Source of the DNA: JAZMZS01 sp045586105
GTDB lineage: Bacteria > Bacillota > Clostridia > Oscillospirales > CAG-272
DNA: 17,861 nt
Assembly: GCA_045586105.1 (NCBI GenBank)
Contig: JAZMZS010000006.1
Coordinates: 1 to 17,861, forward strand
Reading direction: 5' to 3'
The notes beneath the pieces are model-generated. The model did no database searches and was not told the DNA's origin. It was given only the letters and a program-made list of their open reading frames with translations. Position numbers and translations under genes: made by a program. Of the stretch, positions 14,350 to 17,861 are shown in pieces; within the stretch, counting starts at the first letter, position 1; every line of letters begins with the position of its first letter.

Positions 14350-15207
14350 ATGGAAGAACAAAAGACAGAATGCACACATGACTGTTCTACCTGCTCCGCC
14401 AATTGCTCGTCAAGAGAAGGCGGTGCGCAGAAGCAGTCACTTGTAGAAGAACAGAACAAAATGTCAAATGTAAAGAGAGTTATTGCCGTAATGAGCGGTA
14501 AGGGCGGTGTCGGTAAGTCGATGGTTACCGATCTTCTTGCAGTTACGATGCAGCGCAGAGGATACAAGGTAGCGGTGCTCGATGCCGACATTACCGGACC
14601 CTCCGCTCCCAAAGCATTTGGCGTTAAGGGGCAGATCGAGGGATCAGAGCTTGGAATGTTCCCGAAGCAGACTAAAACCGGCATCAAGCTCATGAGTATA
14701 AATCTCCTTCTCGACGAGGAGGATAAGCCCGTTGTATGGAGAGGACCTGTAATTGCAGGCGTTATCAAGCAGTTCTGGACTGACGTTGTCTGGGATGAGG
14801 TAGACTATATGTTCGTCGATATGCCTCCCGGAACAGGTGACGTTCCCCTTACCGTGTTCCAGTCTCTGCCCGTTGACGGTGCTGTGATAGTGACTACTCC
14901 TCAGGAGCTCGTTTCTATGATAGTCAAGAAGTCCGCTAACATGGCTAAGCTTATGAACGTTGATATCGCAGGTATAGTTGAGAACATGGGATATGTGATC
15001 TGTCCCGATTGCGGAAAACGCATCAACGTATTTGGCGAGAGTAAGGCACAGAAGACTGCGCAGGAGCTTGGCTACGATGTTATCGGACAGCTTCCCGTAG
15101 ATACCGAGCTTGCATCTCTTACCGACAGAGGAGTAATTGAGCTTTTCGAGAACGACTATCTCGAGCACGCGGCTGACATTCTTGAGAGCAAGTATCCTGT
15201 CGCGTAG
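14350..15207 (+). CDS. mrp: Mrp/NBP35 (ApbC)-type iron-sulphur cluster carrier ATPase
   Basis: This is a 285-residue P-loop ATPase with the deviant Walker A GKGGVGKS (50-57), the ADITGPSAP switch phrase, VDMPPGTGDV (Walker B region) and a CPDC pair at C218/C221 that bridges an Fe-S cluster in the dimer. Ahead of the ATPase domain is a short cysteine cluster, C8-x3-C12-x2-C15-x3-C19, recalling the N-terminal cluster site of Nbp35. These proteins transfer Fe-S clusters to target enzymes in the cytoplasm. It follows divIC after 46 bases with GGAG at 14336-14339, a slightly long 10 bases from the ATG. A strong terminator follows. Confidence 0.94.
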   Translation: MEEQKTECTHDCSTCSANCSSREGGAQKQSLVEEQNKMSNVKRVIAVMSGKGGVGKSMVTDLLAVTMQRRGYKVAVLDADITGPSAPKAFGVKGQIEGSELGMFPKQTKTGIKLMSINLLLDEEDKPVVWRGPVIAGVIKQFWTDVVWDEVDYMFVDMPPGTGDVPLTVFQSLPVDGAVIVTTPQELVSMIVKKSANMAKLMNVDIAGIVENMGYVICPDCGKRINVFGESKAQKTAQELGYDVIGQLPVDTELASLTDRGVIELFENDYLEHAADILESKYPVA

Positions 15208-15230
15208 ATCTTATACAAGAACACTATAAT

Positions 15231-15277
15231 AAAAATCGGAAGATATGCCCCTTGAAAGGGCATGTCTTCCGATTTTT
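15231..15277. terminator. Bidirectional intrinsic terminator between convergent genes
   Basis: A 20-bp stem with one G-U pair is formed by 15231-15250 and 15258-15277 around the loop CTTGAAA. The core pairs CGGAAGA with TCTTCCG and ATGCCC with GGGCAT. Five A residues on the left and five T on the right give U-tracts on both strands. It can stop mrp transcripts (+) and those of the membrane-protein gene (-). Confidence 0.93.
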
Positions 15278-15278
15278 G

Positions 15279-16058
15279 TCATTCGGGATCCTTTATAAGC
15301 TTTTTGTAATTTATAAAGTACAGCAAGGGCGAGGTAATGATTGCAAGCACATCAAAGGTAACAAAGGCGCATAACATGCTGCTGTTAAATATCGATTGCG
15401 ATATCTGTATGTTTTCAAGTGCCGTTATATCCATAAAGGTCGATGCGAAATAGGATAACAGCAATAATAGGAGAAACAACACGTATATCAAGAGGAAAAC
15501 GATACATGTGAGGGAGAATTTAAATCTGAAGCGGGATCTGTCTCCTATGAAGTATGAAGTGACCGCCATCAGGGATATATAAGTGTAAAAAAGAAATACG
15601 CTGGAATAGAATATAAACATCGCTCCATGCGATGATGCATTCATATCCCTCATGTATCCTGCCCATTTGAAGTCGAGAGGAAAAGCGGAGAAGGTTGCGC
15701 AGGTAATGTTAAAAAGTGCTATCAGGATAGCTGTAACCGTGCAAAAGCAAAAAAATACGGATAATATTACCTTGTGTGCATCGTTGCTTTTTCTCGGAAA
15801 TGCACCCTTTAGTGCAGATATTACCTTGACTGTGCAGAATAACGGAACCGCTATATATAAGGGGAGCGCAATATAAAGCGCAGTAAACTCGGCTGTGCTG
15901 ACAGCGCCTGCCGCGCGTATCAAAAGCGACAGCAGCATCAATATAAAGGGAACTGCCGCGGCTATTGCCATGTGAGGTATGCAGTATCTGCATACGCTGA
16001 GAAATACCGGAGCTTTATTGTTTTGTTTTTGTGAGTCTTTTTTGGGGAGTATGGGCAT
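15279..16058 (-). CDS. Unrecognised six-helix membrane protein
   Basis: I do not recognise a family. The 259-residue protein has a basic, hydrophilic start (MPILPKKDSQKQNNK) and six clear hydrophobic segments at about 30-48, 58-80, 97-122, 147-170, 182-207 and 228-250, ending in a short charged tail (NYKKLIKDPE). The positive-inside rule suggests both ends are cytoplasmic. No motif, catalytic residue or repeat stands out; there are several cysteines in or near helices. GAGG lies 6 bases before the ATG on the - strand, and the gene begins 8 bases after the rsmI stop, so it is the last gene of the trmN6-rsmI set. It ends immediately inside the bidirectional terminator. A permease subunit or a stress-related membrane protein are possible but unsupported. 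Confidence 0.8.
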   Translation of the reverse strand: MPILPKKDSQKQNNKAPVFLSVCRYCIPHMAIAAAVPFILMLLSLLIRAAGAVSTAEFTALYIALPLYIAVPLFCTVKVISALKGAFPRKSNDAHKVILSVFFCFCTVTAILIALFNITCATFSAFPLDFKWAGYMRDMNASSHGAMFIFYSSVFLFYTYISLMAVTSYFIGDRSRFRFKFSLTCIVFLLIYVLFLLLLLLSYFASTFMDITALENIQISQSIFNSSMLCAFVTFDVLAIITSPLLYFINYKKLIKDPE

Positions 16059-16066
16059 TTTTTACC

Positions 16067-16948
16067 TCATTTGCAGATCAGAGCGTACAGCTCGCTTTTT
16101 TTCATATTTCTGTCTTTTGCCGCTTTTTTGATCGCATCCATCTTGGATAAACCGCTGTCGGTATACATTTTTACATGTTCTTCTATCGAAAGATGCTCGT
16201 ATTCATCAGAGCTCTTTTGATTTTCGGCACCTTCAATGATTATAACATATTCGCCGCGCGGAGGCTTGTCGTTAAATAGCGACAGAGCTTCCTCAAGCGT
16301 AGTTCTGACGATCTCCTCGTTGAGCTTTGTCAATTCTCTGCACAGCGCGATCCTTCTGTGTCCGAGAGCTACGTGGAGGTCTCGGAGCGTGTCGAGAAGC
16401 TTGTGAGGTGCCTCGTACAGTATAAGAGTGCTTGTTGTGGAAGCGAGCTCGGCAAGGCGTTCATTTCTGTCTTTTTTTGTGTATGGGAGAAATCCCTCAA
16501 AAGTAAAGCGTCTCGTTGAAAGACCGGACAACGTCAGCGCACAAATTGCGGCACAGCATCCGGGGATGCTTGTGACGCAAATGCCGTGCTCGTAGCAGAG
16601 CCTTACGATGTCCTCGCCCGGATCGCTTATAGCAGGGGTGCCCGCATCCGAGACGAGAGCGCAGGATTCGCCTGAGAGAAGACGCTCGACGATCATCCCG
16701 CCTTTTTGTGCTTTGTTGTGCTCGTAATAGCTGATCGTAGTGTTTTTAATTCCGAGCAGGTTCAGCATTTTTTGTGTGTTTCTTGTATCCTCTGCCGCGA
16801 TGAAGCTGACCTCTGAGAGAATCTTGATCGCTCTCGGAGACAGATCGGCAAGATTTCCTATAGGAGTTGCAACAAGATAGAGCGTGGAGCCGGTTATAGC
16901 ATTTTTTTCTGTTGTATATGTTTTATCAAATTCGATAGTATTCTTCAT
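16067..16948 (-). CDS. rsmI: 16S rRNA (cytidine1402-2'-O)-methyltransferase RsmI
   Basis: RsmI methylates the 2'-OH of C1402 in the decoding centre of 16S rRNA using S-adenosylmethionine. The 293-residue protein contains LYLVATPIGNLADLS (23-37), AAEDTR (51-56), SDAGTPAISDPG (100-111), IPGCCAAICAL and PRGEYVIIIEG, the ordered motifs of the tetrapyrrole-methylase fold in this family. A C-terminal segment of about 45 residues (IEEHVKMYTDSGLSKMDAIKKAAKDR) is also typical. GAGG overlaps the last codons of trmN6, and the ATG is 5 bases after that gene's stop, so the two are probably coupled. The B. subtilis equivalent lies next to yabB in the same order. Confidence 0.96.
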   Translation of the reverse strand: MKNTIEFDKTYTTEKNAITGSTLYLVATPIGNLADLSPRAIKILSEVSFIAAEDTRNTQKMLNLLGIKNTTISYYEHNKAQKGGMIVERLLSGESCALVSDAGTPAISDPGEDIVRLCYEHGICVTSIPGCCAAICALTLSGLSTRRFTFEGFLPYTKKDRNERLAELASTTSTLILYEAPHKLLDTLRDLHVALGHRRIALCRELTKLNEEIVRTTLEEALSLFNDKPPRGEYVIIIEGAENQKSSDEYEHLSIEEHVKMYTDSGLSKMDAIKKAAKDRNMKKSELYALICK

Positions 16949-16953
16949 TAGGT

Positions 16954-17715
16954 TTAAAACCTCTTGTCGGGGAATTTTCCGTATTTGTAAATATATGAGA
17001 TATCTTCGGTATATTCCTTGTGCTCTTTGCTTTTATAGATCACGAGGGGTCTTGTGATGTTCAGCTCCACTCCCGCTCCGAGCCTTCCCTCGACGAGAAC
17101 AAGCGACGGCGGTGTATCGGGATCGGCGTGGACAAAAGTCATTCTCTTGGGCTCAAGCTTGTTTTGCTTCATTGAGGCAAAAAGCTCGGAAAGCCTTTCG
17201 GGGCGGTATACGCAGTAAAAGCGCCCTCCGAATTTTACAAGACGTCTTGCTGCCGAGCAGAAGTCGGATATACCGCCGAATATCTCTCTTCTCGCAATAT
17301 TCTTCTCGTCGGTAGAGCTGTCGATGCCGGCGCCGTTTTTCATGTATGGCGGATTTGTAAAGACAATGTCTGCTTCACCGCAGATGTCTGTCTGCGTTGC
17401 ATCTCTTATGTCCTTGTTCAAAACGGTAAGTCTGCTTTTGTAGCCGTTATATAATGCATTTCTCTCGGTTATAGATGCGAAGATGTCCTGTATCTCATAC
17501 GCATAGATCTGTTGTGCCTTGCCTCTGCTGAGCATCAGCAGAGATACTATGCCGGTGCCTGAACCGAGCTCTACGCATTTTCTGCAGTACTGTCTTACAT
17601 AAGCAGACAGTAACAAAGCATCTGTGCCGAAGGTCAGACCATCCGTGCGCTGTATAAGCTCGATGCCCTCGTTTACTCTGTCGACGCGTTCTTTATCTTT
17701 TAACTGTATATCCAT
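16954..17715 (-). CDS. trmN6: tRNA1(Val) adenine-37 N6-methyltransferase-like protein (TrmN6/YabB)
   Basis: This is a 253-residue class I SAM-dependent methyltransferase. It shows VELGSGTGIVSLL (SAM-binding motif I, G51-G55), YAYEIQ with the acidic residue of motif II, and TNPPY (120-124), the NPPY motif of N6-adenine methylases. TrmN6 methylates A37 of a tRNA; which tRNA this homolog modifies cannot be told. The N-terminal phrase QRTDGLTFGTDALLLSAYV is typical of the YabB group. GAGGG lies 8 bases before the ATG on the - strand. It is the first gene of the set with rsmI and the membrane protein, and begins just past the ferredoxin terminator. Confidence 0.9.
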   Translation of the reverse strand: MDIQLKDKERVDRVNEGIELIQRTDGLTFGTDALLLSAYVRQYCRKCVELGSGTGIVSLLMLSRGKAQQIYAYEIQDIFASITERNALYNGYKSRLTVLNKDIRDATQTDICGEADIVFTNPPYMKNGAGIDSSTDEKNIARREIFGGISDFCSAARRLVKFGGRFYCVYRPERLSELFASMKQNKLEPKRMTFVHADPDTPPSLVLVEGRLGAGVELNITRPLVIYKSKEHKEYTEDISYIYKYGKFPDKRF

Positions 17716-17729
17716 TATAAGAACCCTCT

Positions 17730-17772
17730 AAAACGAAAAGCGGAAATAACCGCGATGGATATCTCCGCTTTT
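17730..17772 (-). terminator. Intrinsic terminator of the upstream ferredoxin gene
   Basis: On the - strand AAAAGCGGA (17772-17764) pairs perfectly with TCCGCTTTT (17744-17736) across a 19-base loop. The T run continues as TTTT at 17733-17730 after CG. It lies between the ferredoxin stop (17808) and the trmN6 start (17715). Confidence 0.75.
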
Positions 17773-17807
17773 GTCTCTGTGATATGTATATATCAAAAAG
17801 AATGATA

Positions 17808-17861
17808 TTAGTCCTGAACGGGAGCATCAACAGGGCAAGCGCCTGCACATGCACCGCACTC
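17808..17861 (-). CDS. C-terminal end of a 2[4Fe-4S] ferredoxin (5' partial)
   Basis: On the - strand the last 17 codons before TAA (17810-17808) read ECGACAGACPVDAPVQD. CGACAGACP is the C-x2-C-x3-C-P part of a bacterial 2[4Fe-4S] cluster motif, so this is the end of a small clostridial-type ferredoxin, a low-potential electron carrier in anaerobes. The rest lies beyond the right edge. A hairpin with a T run follows on the same strand. Confidence 0.88.
   Translation of the reverse strand, partial: ECGACAGACPVDAPVQD

Noticed and set aside
1..17861. CRISPR arrays, transposases, tRNA or rRNA genes, riboswitches
   Set aside because: Looked for on both strands; no spaced direct repeats, transposase motifs, tRNA cloverleaf ends or known riboswitch cores were found.

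Overview
The window looks like a chromosomal segment of a spore-forming, anaerobic Gram-positive bacterium of the Clostridia, most likely Ruminococcus or another member of the Oscillospiraceae. The basis is gene order and product similarity, not a database search. Almost every gene belongs to a known housekeeping family. I see no CRISPR array, insertion sequence, prophage, tRNA or rRNA, and no gene-free stretch longer than about 160 bases.

Positions 1 to 15207 are read on the + strand. The first block holds the 3' end of a probable diadenylate cyclase gene (cdaA), its membrane regulator cdaR, an FAD-dependent oxidoreductase of unknown substrate, recJ, the (p)ppGpp synthetase/hydrolase rel, dtd and hemZ. 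It combines second-messenger control (c-di-AMP, ppGpp), DNA repair, tRNA proofreading and a radical SAM enzyme. The second block starts 4 bases after hemZ: a MATE-type flippase, mazG, hup (HU), rqcP (YabO), yabP, yabQ and divIC. This closely follows the Bacillus subtilis yabM-yabN-yabO-yabP-yabQ-divIC cluster, with HU inserted, and links spore-envelope assembly, nucleotide clean-up, ribosome rescue and cell division. HU has its own good sigma-A promoter and is followed by a very strong terminator, so it forms a separate transcription unit inside the cluster. An mrp-type iron-sulphur carrier gene closes the + strand.

Positions 15279 to 17861 are read on the - strand: the last 17 codons of a 2[4Fe-4S] ferredoxin, a terminator, then trmN6 (yabB-like), rsmI (yraL/yabC-like) and an unrecognised six-helix membrane protein. 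A long, nearly perfect hairpin with U-tracts on both sides at 15231-15277 separates this set from mrp and should stop transcription from both directions.

No new defence or mobile system is visible. The points most worth a second look are small and regulatory. The recJ start codon is 26 bases from its only Shine-Dalgarno sequence, with a perfect hairpin between them. A similar but weaker layout precedes cdaR, together with a short frame continuing from cdaA into the cdaR start. A perfect 24-base palindrome lies at the 3' end of the flippase gene. Several other gene junctions carry inverted repeats. The six-helix membrane protein has no assigned function.
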